A stretch of 64,000 nt of DNA from Phocaeicola plebeius. GTDB taxonomy: Bacteria > Bacteroidota > Bacteroidia > Bacteroidales > Bacteroidaceae. A model generated the notes under the pieces. It saw only the letters and a list, made by a program, of their open reading frames with translations. It was not told the DNA's origin and made no database searches. Location: the NCBI RefSeq assembly GCF_003437535.1, contig NZ_QSQT01000020.1:1-64000 (forward strand). The letters run 5' to 3'. The translations under genes were made by a program, and so were the position numbers. Numbering within the stretch: position 1 is the first letter of the stretch; every line of letters starts with the position of its first letter. Shown in pieces: positions 7,448-17,413 of this stretch.

Positions 7448-8245
7448 TTATTTTATATCCATATTGATTTTTATTGTCCTATCGGATGGTCGTCCGGAAA
7501 CACCTTCAAGTAAAACATTGAATGACTTTTTCCCCTTCTGCCCGGAAAGTTTTCTTCCATCCAGTTCTACCATCAATAAGCCTTCTTGTCCAGGTTCTAA
7601 AACCTCCGGTTCCGTTCTTAACTTCAAAAATTCTGGAAGAAATCCCTTTACAGCACTTACCTTTAAAGGCTCATTTCCTGCATTAGCGCAAGCTATCCGC
7701 TCGACTCTGCGGTGCATAGTCGCAGTGACAGTTCCCATGTTTATTGTCTTAGCACGTATTTTTAAATGCCCCATGGTATACCTGTAATCTCTCCATAAAG
7801 CCGATGAAGGAGTAACCTTTCCTGAAATGGTCAATGCAGCAATTGGTTTCTTTTCCGAAATGCTTACATATACAAATGCCCGGGTATAAATAGTTCCTGG
7901 TTGTCCGAACGGATTATAAGTCAGTTGAATCACAGCCTTTTCTCCCGGATTTATCACTGGAGAATCTATATGAGCGTTTGTACATCCACATGTAGTAGAA
8001 ATCTTTGTGACTACTATCTTCTGTTTTCCGACATTCGTGCAAGTAAAAGTAAAAACTTGCGGCTTGTCATCCTCAGACAGAGTTCCTGCATTTATCTCCA
8101 TACGTTCAAAGCGAAGCATTTCTTCCGCATGCTCCATCAATACAGGATTCAATACGGCATCCAGTTCTTTTTGGGAGAAAACTTTCTGTGCCATCAAAAA
8201 AGGCACAGAAAGTAATATGAACATCCAGATAATTACAGTTCTCAT
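7448..8245 (-). CDS. Exported DUF1573 domain protein
   Basis: From ATG 8245 the protein has 265 aa with a signal peptide (MRTVIIWMFILLSVPFLMAQ). A DUF1573 immunoglobulin-like domain follows, with the characteristic INAGTL, FTCTNVGKQKI and CGCT-N segments, and a second similar domain (INMGTVTA, ACANAGNEPL) fills the C-terminal half. It has no lipobox, so it is likely periplasmic, unlike its neighbours. DUF1573 proteins are common in Bacteroidetes but their role is not established. It lies 15 nt after the subtilisin gene. An alternative start at 8254 adds three residues. Confidence 0.8.
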   Translation of the reverse strand: MRTVIIWMFILLSVPFLMAQKVFSQKELDAVLNPVLMEHAEEMLRFERMEINAGTLSEDDKPQVFTFTCTNVGKQKIVVTKISTTCGCTNAHIDSPVINPGEKAVIQLTYNPFGQPGTIYTRAFVYVSISEKKPIAALTISGKVTPSSALWRDYRYTMGHLKIRAKTINMGTVTATMHRRVERIACANAGNEPLKVSAVKGFLPEFLKLRTEPEVLEPGQEGLLMVELDGRKLSGQKGKKSFNVLLEGVSGRPSDRTIKINMDIK

Positions 8246-8260
8246 AAAAATCAAACAAGA

Positions 8261-10306
8261 TTACATCCATCCATTTCCAGTAGCCTTACGCACCGTAATC
8301 ACAAATTCTTGTGTCTTGCCATCGCTATTGGTCACAGAAGCTTTAGTGGTTCCAACTTTGGTACCTTTTACCTTCAGCTGATTATTATCCAACGATACAG
8401 CCGCAATACTGCTATCCACGACATTAAATTCCGTAGCTGTCACATTATCCGCATAGATTCTGTTCAAATTCACCGTTTCTGTGGCGTCAAGTGCTACGTA
8501 CACGTTAGGTACACGCATTGGCTGGGCACCAAAATTACTGCCATCAATATTGGCCAGCACAGCCTGTGCATCGATTAAGCCTCCTATATTACCTCTATAA
8601 GCCGGTAAGTTCATTCTCAAATGAGGAGCAGCCTCACCTACACTTCCCCAATTTTCCCAATAACTCTTCTCATCTGAGAGATTGCCACTCAAATCTCTCA
8701 CCGACGCCAGCAGCAAATCTTTAAAATCCGACGCACGATAATGCTTACGCAATTTTGCTGCATACGACAAACCTAAAGCTGCTACCCCCGATACATGCGG
8801 ACAAGCCATTGAAGTCCCATCCATATAACCATATCCACTTTGGCTTGCGGTAAGGTCAGAACCCTCAATAGCTGAATTCGGCATAGTAGAAAGGATAGAA
8901 GCCTTTTCATCCTTAAAGGCATTCGCATCACCACCAGGAGCTGCAATCAGGTTCTTGCTTCCACTCGGGCTGACATAATTCGTATAACAAGAAGGTTTTC
9001 CTGCCGGATCAAGTGCAGTAACACAAATAAAGTCACCATACGCTCCCGGGTAGCTGACCATAGGAGCATATTCATTACCTGCTGCAAATATGGCAATACC
9101 TCCATCAATCACCCCATTCGGATCACCCGCATTATGAATAAAATATTCTAACGCTTCTTTCTGAAGTACCACCGAGTTAGACCATTCCTCATCCGATGTA
9201 AAACCAGGAGTACCCATCAATGGATTGATACGTCCAGAAGCTGCCGACCAACTACACTGAAGAATAACAGCCCCATTATCTGCTGCATACTTAATGGCCT
9301 TAGCTTGATTCAGTACAGAAGAAGCCCCTTCTCCACTAAAAATCTGGCAAGACATTATTTTCACACCAGTTTTAGGAGTTCCATCCCCTCCAGCAATACC
9401 TCGAATACCGATCCCATTGTTATCTGCAGCAATTACTCCAGCCACGTGGGTCGCATGTCCCGTATCTCCCGTTTGAGTATATGAAATATGACCATTCCCT
9501 GCAACAAAATTATAACCATATTTGTCACCAGCATATCCATTGCCATCTGCATCTTCATCAGAACCAAATGTTTCTGCTGGATTAATCCACATATTATTGG
9601 CTAAGTCTTCATGGTTATACATCACCCCTTCGTCCACTACGGCCACAATAATAGAAGGGTCACCCTGGCATTTTTCCCAGGCCGGTACACAATTTACATC
9701 GTATCCGGTAACAGCACCTGTAACTACACTTCCATCATTTCCTATACCCCACTGAAGTTTCATATTTTCAGTCTGGGTCTGGCTGCCTAATGTTTGAATG
9801 GCTTCTCTTGTAGCCCTGTTTAAACCCTTCGCTTTCTTGGTGGTATCATAACCTCTCTTTATCACCTGGTTATATTCCACGGTTGCCACTTCCGAAAGCT
9901 TAGACATATCCAAAGCCACCTTATTCAAGTCCATATCTTTATCAAACTTCACCACATACCACAAATGCAAACCATTTTTACGGGTACGTTCTTCATGACG
10001 TTTGTCTACAGGGAAAACACGTTCAAAGGTATATGCTCCGGCAATATCTAGGATTTCATCTACCGAAGGAATACTCGAACGAGTCTGTACCCCGCTACGA
10101 CTTAAAATCTGAGCTTTTTCAAGCACCTCTTCCACTTCCGGCTTAAACTTGATGAGAAGTTCACCTTCCACTGCCTCATCAGCCAAACCAGATATAGGGG
10201 CCACTATATTCTCTTGCACTCCAGATTCTAAAAACGTTTCAGAATCAGAGCAGGAGAACAACCCCATAGCACTCACAAGAGCGGCAAAAATATATTTTTT
10301 CTTCAT
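8261..10306 (-). CDS. Subtilisin-family (S8) serine peptidase, surface lipoprotein
   Basis: A 681-aa protein with a lipoprotein signal (lipobox cysteine C19, then SDSE). An inhibitor-like propeptide region spans about 45-150. The catalytic triad is clear: D225 in AVVDEGV, H284 in HATHVAG and S499 in GTSMACPHVSG, with the oxyanion asparagine N411 in AAGNE. A C-terminal Ig-like Big2-type domain (about 600-675) follows. It should cut proteins at the cell surface, which would supply peptides to the SusCD pair of the same operon. I start at 10306 because MKKKYIFAAL is a standard lipoprotein signal; an upstream ATG at 10336 adds ten residues. A 110-nt gap with a hairpin separates it from the gene upstream. 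Confidence 0.93.
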   Translation of the reverse strand: MKKKYIFAALVSAMGLFSCSDSETFLESGVQENIVAPISGLADEAVEGELLIKFKPEVEEVLEKAQILSRSGVQTRSSIPSVDEILDIAGAYTFERVFPVDKRHEERTRKNGLHLWYVVKFDKDMDLNKVALDMSKLSEVATVEYNQVIKRGYDTTKKAKGLNRATREAIQTLGSQTQTENMKLQWGIGNDGSVVTGAVTGYDVNCVPAWEKCQGDPSIIVAVVDEGVMYNHEDLANNMWINPAETFGSDEDADGNGYAGDKYGYNFVAGNGHISYTQTGDTGHATHVAGVIAADNNGIGIRGIAGGDGTPKTGVKIMSCQIFSGEGASSVLNQAKAIKYAADNGAVILQCSWSAASGRINPLMGTPGFTSDEEWSNSVVLQKEALEYFIHNAGDPNGVIDGGIAIFAAGNEYAPMVSYPGAYGDFICVTALDPAGKPSCYTNYVSPSGSKNLIAAPGGDANAFKDEKASILSTMPNSAIEGSDLTASQSGYGYMDGTSMACPHVSGVAALGLSYAAKLRKHYRASDFKDLLLASVRDLSGNLSDEKSYWENWGSVGEAAPHLRMNLPAYRGNIGGLIDAQAVLANIDGSNFGAQPMRVPNVYVALDATETVNLNRIYADNVTATEFNVVDSSIAAVSLDNNQLKVKGTKVGTTKASVTNSDGKTQEFVITVRKATGNGWM

Positions 10307-10340
10307 TTTTAATCGTTTAATTTTCGAGCCATGCAAGCCC

Positions 10341-10362
10341 CGGCCTACAGGTTTGCAGGCCG
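10341..10362 (-). other. Intra-operon hairpin before the peptidase gene
   Basis: CGGCCTACAG and TTGCAGGCCG can pair with one mismatch, giving a GC-rich hairpin in the only long gap of the operon. No T-run follows on the minus strand, so it is more likely an mRNA processing or stability element than a terminator. Confidence 0.45.
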
Positions 10363-10416
10363 AAAGCTTTACAAAGTTCTATTTTATATCATTCCACAAA
10401 AATTACTTTAACGAAA

Positions 10417-12342
10417 TCAATTCCCCTCTTCCGATTCATCTGTTATCTGAGGTTTTCTCTTAGGATACATCTCATAATAACTCATCTTTCTCGTTATGCC
10501 ATCATCTTCAAACCCATAGTTACTCAAGTTTGTAGGCTCATTACTGAACTTTGTAATAACCTCACCCTTTGTATTTTTAGCCTTTGAAGACGTTGTACTA
10601 AGTTCCTGCTGGAAAATCATGGTAAACGGATCCCAGAAGCTCAGGTACGGATGATATAATATCCAGTCAGGTAGTTTTCCGTTCATGAAGTTCAGGTTTA
10701 AAGAAAGCTTCTTCATTCTTGGCCAAACTTTTGGAGCACCAATCAAATACTTCTTAGCGTCTTCAATTGTATCTTTATTGGCTGCATTATCAATATCAAT
10801 TTGTGTATAAGCTTTAATACCTAAATTCAACAAATCCTGATCCGAAGGCAATTCTCCATCCAGCATATTTAAAGACAATGACAGATATTCCAGATTTTCC
10901 CATTGCAACAACTTCTTAAAATAAGTATTATTATATCCATCTGACGGTCCAGGGAATCCATCTCCACCATAACCAGTAGTCCAACGGAAACCAAGTTTAT
11001 CATCTTTTCCTTTATAGGCTGAAAGATCTTTTGTCGTATCATAACGATTTATCTTTGTCAAATCCAATTTGCGCAAATAAGGGAAATGGTCCTGCGTAAT
11101 ACTTTCGATACCGATAACCTTCACGCCGTCTATTGTGGTTCCAGCTTCGCCCATCACTTCAAAGTTATTGCTGCCCAAGTCCAAAGAGATAAGCGTATTA
11201 CCCAACTCGGTAAAGTTTTCCGGCAATCCCACCAGACCATAAGCGCATATCGCTAAATTACGCAGATTTCCATATTTCACCAGTTCACAAATCTCATTTC
11301 CCAATACGATATCCTTGAGGAATGTATTCGAGTTTCCTGAGAATGTAATTGATTCAGCAGTTTTAAGATATTTCACCTGATAAGGAAGTGATTTCTTTGT
11401 TTCAAACGCAATAAATTCTACAGATTTCAAACGGCCAATCAATTCTTTAGGGACAGGAGCGGAATAATCAATCGTTCTATCTGGATTTAACTTAATATAC
11501 TTATCAGTAGCTTCCCAAAGTTCTACACCTTTCCAGTATCTCATGTTTTCACTGGCATCCCAAGTAAAAATACCATTCATGCTACTATATATGGAAAGAA
11601 GAGCCAAAGAGTCTCCGGCACGGTCATCCGTAATTACCGGAGCAGGTTTCTGAGTAACAACCAGTTTTATTGAACCATCCCCCTCAGTATCAGACGTTTC
11701 ATGCGGAGTAATAATTACCTCTGCAGTACGAGCCTTCTCAGCCATGTTGACATCCCAGTCAAAATGCAGTTTCAACAAGCGTGGACGGTCTCCATAATCA
11801 TAATTAGGCGTTTCTTTCTTGTACTTCAGCCATTCCTTGTCTGAAACGGTTCCATCTTCATCTGGCAAATTATTGACCCTTACATCAAAATTCACATTGG
11901 CCATCATTGTAACCTCAAAGAAACGCTCCTCCAGTTTCGCAGAGTTTTCCAAAGAGATGGTTCTGTCTTCTTCACTTACAAAAATACCTTTTGCATACCC
12001 CATCTGCATTACTTTCACTGTAGTTGCAGTGGTCTGGCCTGCTGCCATAAAAGTGATAACTCCTTCACGTGGTTCAGCCACTACAGACGAGTCTACCAGA
12101 ACTTCACAAGTAGCAGCTCCTTCTCCATTGGAAGGACTGAATTTCAACCAGGAAGATTCAGAAGTACCCTGCCATTTCACATTGCCTTTTATTTCCAGCA
12201 GTTCGCTGCCTCCATCAGCCCCGACAGCAATCTCCGTCTTGTCGATAGAGAATTCAGACACGACATTGTCTTCTTCCTTACAGGAAACAGCCAATACCAT
12301 GCAGGCCGAAATAACCATTATAATATTTAAAAATCTTTTCAT
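10417..12342 (-). CDS. BACON and leucine-rich-repeat surface lipoprotein
   Basis: A 641-aa lipoprotein with lipobox ending LAVSC at about 21 and then KEED, a surface-export type acidic tag. One BACON domain spans about 30-110 (VKWQGTSESSWLKFSPSNG) and a second follows to about 230. The C-terminal half has leucine-rich repeats (LRNLAICAYGLVGLPENFTEL, ending at LSLNLNFMNGKLPDW). BACON domains are usually attached to surface glycan or mucin enzymes as spacers or binders; the repeats suggest protein or glycoprotein binding. No catalytic motif is seen. It lies 15 nt after the next LRR gene. Confidence 0.82.
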   Translation of the reverse strand: MKRFLNIIMVISACMVLAVSCKEEDNVVSEFSIDKTEIAVGADGGSELLEIKGNVKWQGTSESSWLKFSPSNGEGAATCEVLVDSSVVAEPREGVITFMAAGQTTATTVKVMQMGYAKGIFVSEEDRTISLENSAKLEERFFEVTMMANVNFDVRVNNLPDEDGTVSDKEWLKYKKETPNYDYGDRPRLLKLHFDWDVNMAEKARTAEVIITPHETSDTEGDGSIKLVVTQKPAPVITDDRAGDSLALLSIYSSMNGIFTWDASENMRYWKGVELWEATDKYIKLNPDRTIDYSAPVPKELIGRLKSVEFIAFETKKSLPYQVKYLKTAESITFSGNSNTFLKDIVLGNEICELVKYGNLRNLAICAYGLVGLPENFTELGNTLISLDLGSNNFEVMGEAGTTIDGVKVIGIESITQDHFPYLRKLDLTKINRYDTTKDLSAYKGKDDKLGFRWTTGYGGDGFPGPSDGYNNTYFKKLLQWENLEYLSLSLNMLDGELPSDQDLLNLGIKAYTQIDIDNAANKDTIEDAKKYLIGAPKVWPRMKKLSLNLNFMNGKLPDWILYHPYLSFWDPFTMIFQQELSTTSSKAKNTKGEVITKFSNEPTNLSNYGFEDDGITRKMSYYEMYPKRKPQITDESEEGN

Positions 12343-12357
12343 ACGTTACTCGTTAAA

Positions 12358-14928
12358 TTATTCCAAAGTCAGATAATCACATCCACGAATATCTTGTGTT
12401 GTATCATAAATCAGCAGATACATACCAGCCTTGATATAAGGACAAACAGACGATACATTCAGAACGATACTTGGGTTATCACTTACATCCAGCGTATTAA
12501 TGAGGTACGAAAGTCTTTCCGTTTCGGGAACCTTTCCAATATCATTTCCACCTAAAAGCAATGCACGCAAGCCTTTATGGTTACCAATATTTGTAGGCCA
12601 TTCCTTATATACTCGGTTACCGTCATCATCACGCTGGTTACGCATAATCAACGTGTTCAGATAAGAAATATTTGCCAATCCCCATGGGAATGCCGAGAAC
12701 TGATTTCCACTTATATCAATACCATACAAATGCGGCATATATGTTCCATTCATATCATCCGGTAATTTCTTCAAACGATTGTTCGACAGGTCAAGACTTG
12801 TCATCATATACGTTTTTTCACCCTTAATGTCATCATTCGTAATCTCCTCGATTTGGTTCCCGCTAAGATTCAACACGGTCAAAGGAGATCCGGACGTGAA
12901 CAAGTCTTTCGGGAAGGTTTTCAATGCATTACCAGCCAAAGACAAATTATTCGTATTGATACCCTTATCTGTCGTTACTTCTGTAATCTCATTATAAGAG
13001 AAGTCAATGGAAGCCATTATGTAAATTGACTTGGCATCAAATATATCCGGAAATTCTGTCAGTTCATTATGTGAGAAAGACAGTGATTCCACATCATCCA
13101 TACCACAAAAGTATCCATCCGCATCTTTTTCGATACGTGCAATCTCATTATAATCAAAAGTACCCTGAACCAAGTTCACATCCTTTCCAAAAGCAGGAAG
13201 AGCTGTCAACTTATTGTATATCAAATCAATCTTACCCAACGTCTTCATCTTAGAGACTTCTGTAGGTAAAGATGCAATATTATTATAACCTAAATATAGA
13301 ATCTGTAAAGATTCACCGGCTTTACCCTCTGCCAATGTTTTAATTCCTTCTGGGAACGCTGCCGCTAACTGAGGATTCATTGCCATATTCAGCTGAGTCA
13401 GGTTCTCCATTTCAGCCAACTGATCAGGGAAAGCTGTCAAGCGTGGGCAGTTGTAAATTTCAAGGTCTGTGCAACTTTTCAAATCACCTAATGACTCAGG
13501 CAAGCTAGTAATAGGTGAGTTGGCTATATACAATACTTCAAGTTTCTTCAGGTTTCCAATTGCCTTATCAATCCCCGTAATACCGTTGGTCAAGTCACCA
13601 TGGATTATATCCTTGGGCTGTACAATCGATTTTTTAATGGCCGGCTGTCCAGCCTCTACCATACAACGCTGCATCTGCACGTCCCAGTCCTGTCTGGAGT
13701 CGCGCAATGCAAAGTTATCCATATAATCAGAACGTAGCTTTTCAAGCACAGCAGGAGTCAAACCACCCTTTAAATCAGCCAGTGGGTTTTCTCCCGGACG
13801 CAATTTATCATTGTGTGTACCTAAAGCCAGACTTTGAAGTTCTTCAAACTCACCAATCACTGCAGGCACAATTCCTGTCGGATTAAAATCGCCAATAGAC
13901 AAACCAATAACACGGCCATTCTTGTCAAGGCTTACTCCCGGCTGGTCACCCCACATGTCTATATCTTTATTATCAAAATCCCAGTTGGTTCCTTTCGGAT
14001 AGCTTTCGCCTACATAAGACCAGTTTGGGCCTCCCAGCTCCTCCCACAAAGTACGAAGATTATAATAATCTTTTATGTTTGCAGCTGTTTCCATAATAGT
14101 AACAGGCACCTTTGCATCTGTCTGCTTGTTATCTGTCACCGTAAAGGTAGCCTCACCCAATACTTCATCATTAAAATATTGCAGAAGTTCCGTACGATTA
14201 TATGCAGCATACGAAAGAATCTTGTAATTTCCAGCCTCAGCTGTAACAAGCGTATCAATTCTTCCGACAGAAGTACGATAGCCTATACCCCGGTCATCAA
14301 AATCTTCTACATAAGTTACCTTCAAAGACTTAAACTCTTGCGTCTTTTTGGTATCCATGTTCTGAATCTTAATATCCACCTTATTAATATCGCTAAACGG
14401 ATAGGGGTCGGAATCACTTGCACCACGAGATTGGATATTTTTAATCAGTTCAAACTTAACCAAGCCTCTTCCTATTGCATCCACCAGCAAATCCTGCACA
14501 ACAAGCCCACCACTTACAATTGTAAAGGTTGTTTTTTCAGATGGAATACCGGCAAAAATAGGTTCTTTCTCTGCTCTATCATAAAGATAAAATCCTACTA
14601 CTGTATATTCACCGGTCTGCAGTTCCAGTTTATCACTACGCAAACCATACTCTGCGCTTTGCTCATCATAAGCATGCAACATAAGTGTCTGAGAGAAGTC
14701 ATAATCATTGCTTCTCAACACTACTTTCACTTTATTTGCTTCATAAAGTGAATCAAGCACGTTTCCACTTGCACGAGAGGTCTCATTTTTTACATAAGAC
14801 TCACTCTTGTACACCTTAAACTGTACGTAACCCTTATCAGCCTGAAATACTTCTTTGTCATCAGTACAAGCATATAACAGAAAACAAAGAATATAAAAAA
14901 TAAATCTACAATAAGATAATCTATTCAT
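12358..14928 (-). CDS. DUF4458-like leucine-rich-repeat surface lipoprotein
   Basis: An 856-aa lipoprotein (lipobox LLYAC at about 21, followed by TDDKE). The N-terminal 270 residues form two beta-sandwich modules; the first (GYVQFKVYKSES..., ELQTGEYTVVGFYLYDRAEK) resembles DUF4458. From about 290 onward there are at least a dozen leucine-rich repeats such as LEVLYIANSPITSLPESLG and LNLSGNQIEEI. The repeats are long and irregular, as in other Bacteroides surface binding proteins. I infer capture of a protein substrate. It lies 4 nt after the gene upstream, so translation is probably coupled. Confidence 0.82.
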   Translation of the reverse strand: MNRLSYCRFIFYILCFLLYACTDDKEVFQADKGYVQFKVYKSESYVKNETSRASGNVLDSLYEANKVKVVLRSNDYDFSQTLMLHAYDEQSAEYGLRSDKLELQTGEYTVVGFYLYDRAEKEPIFAGIPSEKTTFTIVSGGLVVQDLLVDAIGRGLVKFELIKNIQSRGASDSDPYPFSDINKVDIKIQNMDTKKTQEFKSLKVTYVEDFDDRGIGYRTSVGRIDTLVTAEAGNYKILSYAAYNRTELLQYFNDEVLGEATFTVTDNKQTDAKVPVTIMETAANIKDYYNLRTLWEELGGPNWSYVGESYPKGTNWDFDNKDIDMWGDQPGVSLDKNGRVIGLSIGDFNPTGIVPAVIGEFEELQSLALGTHNDKLRPGENPLADLKGGLTPAVLEKLRSDYMDNFALRDSRQDWDVQMQRCMVEAGQPAIKKSIVQPKDIIHGDLTNGITGIDKAIGNLKKLEVLYIANSPITSLPESLGDLKSCTDLEIYNCPRLTAFPDQLAEMENLTQLNMAMNPQLAAAFPEGIKTLAEGKAGESLQILYLGYNNIASLPTEVSKMKTLGKIDLIYNKLTALPAFGKDVNLVQGTFDYNEIARIEKDADGYFCGMDDVESLSFSHNELTEFPDIFDAKSIYIMASIDFSYNEITEVTTDKGINTNNLSLAGNALKTFPKDLFTSGSPLTVLNLSGNQIEEITNDDIKGEKTYMMTSLDLSNNRLKKLPDDMNGTYMPHLYGIDISGNQFSAFPWGLANISYLNTLIMRNQRDDDGNRVYKEWPTNIGNHKGLRALLLGGNDIGKVPETERLSYLINTLDVSDNPSIVLNVSSVCPYIKAGMYLLIYDTTQDIRGCDYLTLE

Positions 14929-14932
14929 AATA

Positions 14933-16468
14933 TCACTCCCTATAAATTAAAATTGCAGCAACTATTGGAGAAGATTGGGATTGCTCATCCCATTTGCGTA
15001 CAACAATGCATAAAGGTTTTAATACATCTCCTTTTTCATCATATCCATTAGTTTCGCTTATTCCATTCCCAAAAATATACGAAGACATATAATCACAAAA
15101 ATCATTAGTGCCCCAAGATGGGTATTTCACTGGATCTTCTTGAGATAAATTATGCCATGAATATACCTCAAAATCGGCATATACATTAGAAACAATTTTA
15201 AAAGTTGAATATGATGTATGAGACTGTAAACGCACCTTATAAATATTATTAGTTCCACAATATTCGATATCTTCATCGGAAGGAGAATCAACTTTTAAAA
15301 CCATAATAGGTTCTTGACTATCTGAAATCACTTCAAAATCACTTGACGTAATGAAAGCACTTTTTTGTGAAATAGCAATCAATACATATTTGTCTGCACA
15401 ATCTGTAAAAACTCCGGAAGAGGTTAATAAATTATCACGACCAATAAAACCCAATGTATCTTTTGGCATAATCATTACCACACCAGATCGTTCTCTATTT
15501 CCTTCATTGTTTTTTACTGATAATTGAGCTTCTTTTAACTCAGAATTCTGTTGTTGATTCACTTTTAGACTCATCCAAGCATCTTGATTATCAACTAAAA
15601 CATATTGATTTGCAATTTGCTCTTCAAAATACAAAACTTCATAATCATTTCCATTTACCAATACATTTTGCATAACCAAAGGAGCATCAAACTCATCAGA
15701 TTCACCCGTCATGCTATTGGAGGTAGAATATTTGCCTCCATCAGAATTGAAAGTCCATCCTCCCCAAGCATTCTTATCAGAACTAACTCTATCAATACCA
15801 TAAAAATTCACTGGTATATTAACAAAATCGTCAGTTCCTGTCCTTTTCACTTTTATATCACCTTTTTTAGCAAAAGCACTAAACTCATCCTTTACAGTAA
15901 CAGAAATATTTCCCGGACGAAAACCAAGACCTTTCAGAGGAGCTTCATTCACCACTAACCATTCGGGATATTCCTCAACAGTCCAATCATAATTAGTAGT
16001 AAAATTAATGTCAACTCCTTTTCCTATTTCCCTATAAAAAAACGGTATTAGGTTTTCCTCTGAAAAATAATTCCCATTAGCATCTGTCACCCATAAGCCT
16101 TCTCCCTGACGGGTCAACTTTGCAATAACTTTTTCCATGTCACCTTGTTTCAAAGTGATTTCAGCCTGCATTTCTCCATAACTCAGTATTTCTTCATTTA
16201 CAGACACCTGCACAGTCTGCTTTCCTGCCTGTCCGCTAATAGAAGTCATTCCATTAGAGAATCTGCACCACAAAGTTGAAGAATACAGTTTCCAATCCAT
16301 TGACGCCTCAAAAACGAGGTCAACAGACTCTCCTGCCTTCACTGAGAGGATTTGCTCTTCTTCTGGGAAAGAAGGAGTCACAGGTGCCCCCTCATCCTCA
16401 GAACAAGCCACAACCATCACAGCTACAGCCATAAGCCACATTTTTGATAATATGTTTATATATTTCAT
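14933..16468 (-). CDS. Surface lipoprotein with BACON/DUF5003-like domains
   Basis: A 511-aa lipoprotein with lipobox VVAC at about 22 followed by SEDEG. The first 230 residues hold two Ig-like modules of BACON type (SMDWKLYSSTLWCRFS; NYDWTVEEYPEWLVV). The C-terminal part resembles the DUF5003 type, which I assign only from general appearance. AT content and use of rare codons look higher than in the flanking genes. No enzyme motif. It lies 25 nt after the DUF4843-like gene and is one of four surface-tagged accessory proteins in the operon. Confidence 0.7.
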   Translation of the reverse strand: MKYINILSKMWLMAVAVMVVACSEDEGAPVTPSFPEEEQILSVKAGESVDLVFEASMDWKLYSSTLWCRFSNGMTSISGQAGKQTVQVSVNEEILSYGEMQAEITLKQGDMEKVIAKLTRQGEGLWVTDANGNYFSEENLIPFFYREIGKGVDINFTTNYDWTVEEYPEWLVVNEAPLKGLGFRPGNISVTVKDEFSAFAKKGDIKVKRTGTDDFVNIPVNFYGIDRVSSDKNAWGGWTFNSDGGKYSTSNSMTGESDEFDAPLVMQNVLVNGNDYEVLYFEEQIANQYVLVDNQDAWMSLKVNQQQNSELKEAQLSVKNNEGNRERSGVVMIMPKDTLGFIGRDNLLTSSGVFTDCADKYVLIAISQKSAFITSSDFEVISDSQEPIMVLKVDSPSDEDIEYCGTNNIYKVRLQSHTSYSTFKIVSNVYADFEVYSWHNLSQEDPVKYPSWGTNDFCDYMSSYIFGNGISETNGYDEKGDVLKPLCIVVRKWDEQSQSSPIVAAILIYRE

Positions 16469-16493
16469 ACGTCTATTCTTTTGACATTACATG

Positions 16494-17390
16494 TTAATAT
16501 CCTTGTTTCTTCAGATAATCATACTCCTCCTTAGAAATCCATTCAACCACAGTCGGGTATGTACCTAACGGACCAGCTGATTCGTATCCTTCTACATAGA
16601 AAGTATGATACAGCAGAGCAAATCCCTGACATACATTAAAGTATGAAACTACTCCAGTATAAGGCACGGCCAAAATCATATCCGTACCCAATACTGCTCC
16701 ACCTGTAACTTCAGATAATTTGGTAACAACCTGAGTTTCCATCTCAACTTTGGGTTCAAGTGGTTTCTGCGTATTAAAACTGATTTTCAAGTCCATTCCA
16801 TCCAAGAAGAAATCATTAATGATTACCCCATTTTCCTTTTCCGGATCTTGTTCCACAGTCACCAGGCGGAAACTTGTATTCTGCATATAGTCTGCAAAGA
16901 AATTAGACGTTACTTTGGCATATCCTACAAAACGCTGAATATCAAACGGACAAATCTTTACCAACTGCACTTTCGTCTCATCTCCATATATATCCCAGAT
17001 TTTATCTTGTGGCGCAACCAGTCTCAAATTAATACCCAAAGAGTCCATATCTTCAAAGTTATCATAAAAACCTTTGATTTTTACAGAAGAAGCCAACTCG
17101 CCAGCTTTAATGGTAACCGAGTTTGACTGCAGTTCATAATGTAATCCTTCAATGGCATTACTTCCTTTATCGACTACCTCTACGGCGTAAGTACGATCAT
17201 AGTCGCATGCCGTAGTAGCAGATATAGGAATATCATAATAAGTATCCGAACTTTGTATGGCAATGGTCTGCAACGAATCTGAGAACATTACATAGTCAGG
17301 ACCCGCATAGGAAACACGATCTTCACTGCATCCAACAAATAATGTGGCAGCAAAGGCAAATATTCCCAATTTTCCGAAAAATCTTTTCAT
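16494..17390 (-). CDS. DUF4843-like lipoprotein
   Basis: A 298-aa lipoprotein (lipobox LFVGC at about 21, then SEDR). The segment YVMFSDSLQTIAIQSSD and the repeated ...IEGLHYELQSNSVTIKAGE are typical of DUF4843, a family found next to SusC/SusD genes and probably an accessory surface binder. Position directly after SusD, with a 23-nt gap, fits. The function within such loci is not known. Confidence 0.75.
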   Translation of the reverse strand: MKRFFGKLGIFAFAATLFVGCSEDRVSYAGPDYVMFSDSLQTIAIQSSDTYYDIPISATTACDYDRTYAVEVVDKGSNAIEGLHYELQSNSVTIKAGELASSVKIKGFYDNFEDMDSLGINLRLVAPQDKIWDIYGDETKVQLVKICPFDIQRFVGYAKVTSNFFADYMQNTSFRLVTVEQDPEKENGVIINDFFLDGMDLKISFNTQKPLEPKVEMETQVVTKLSEVTGGAVLGTDMILAVPYTGVVSYFNVCQGFALLYHTFYVEGYESAGPLGTYPTVVEWISKEEYDYLKKQGY

Positions 17391-17413
17391 CGTTATTCCT
17401 TTATATTATTTCG

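Noticed and set aside
13834..14751. A 305-codon frame antisense to the leucine-rich lipoprotein gene
   Set aside because: It is the shadow of a real gene with clear repeats and signal peptide; no start signal or domain supports it.
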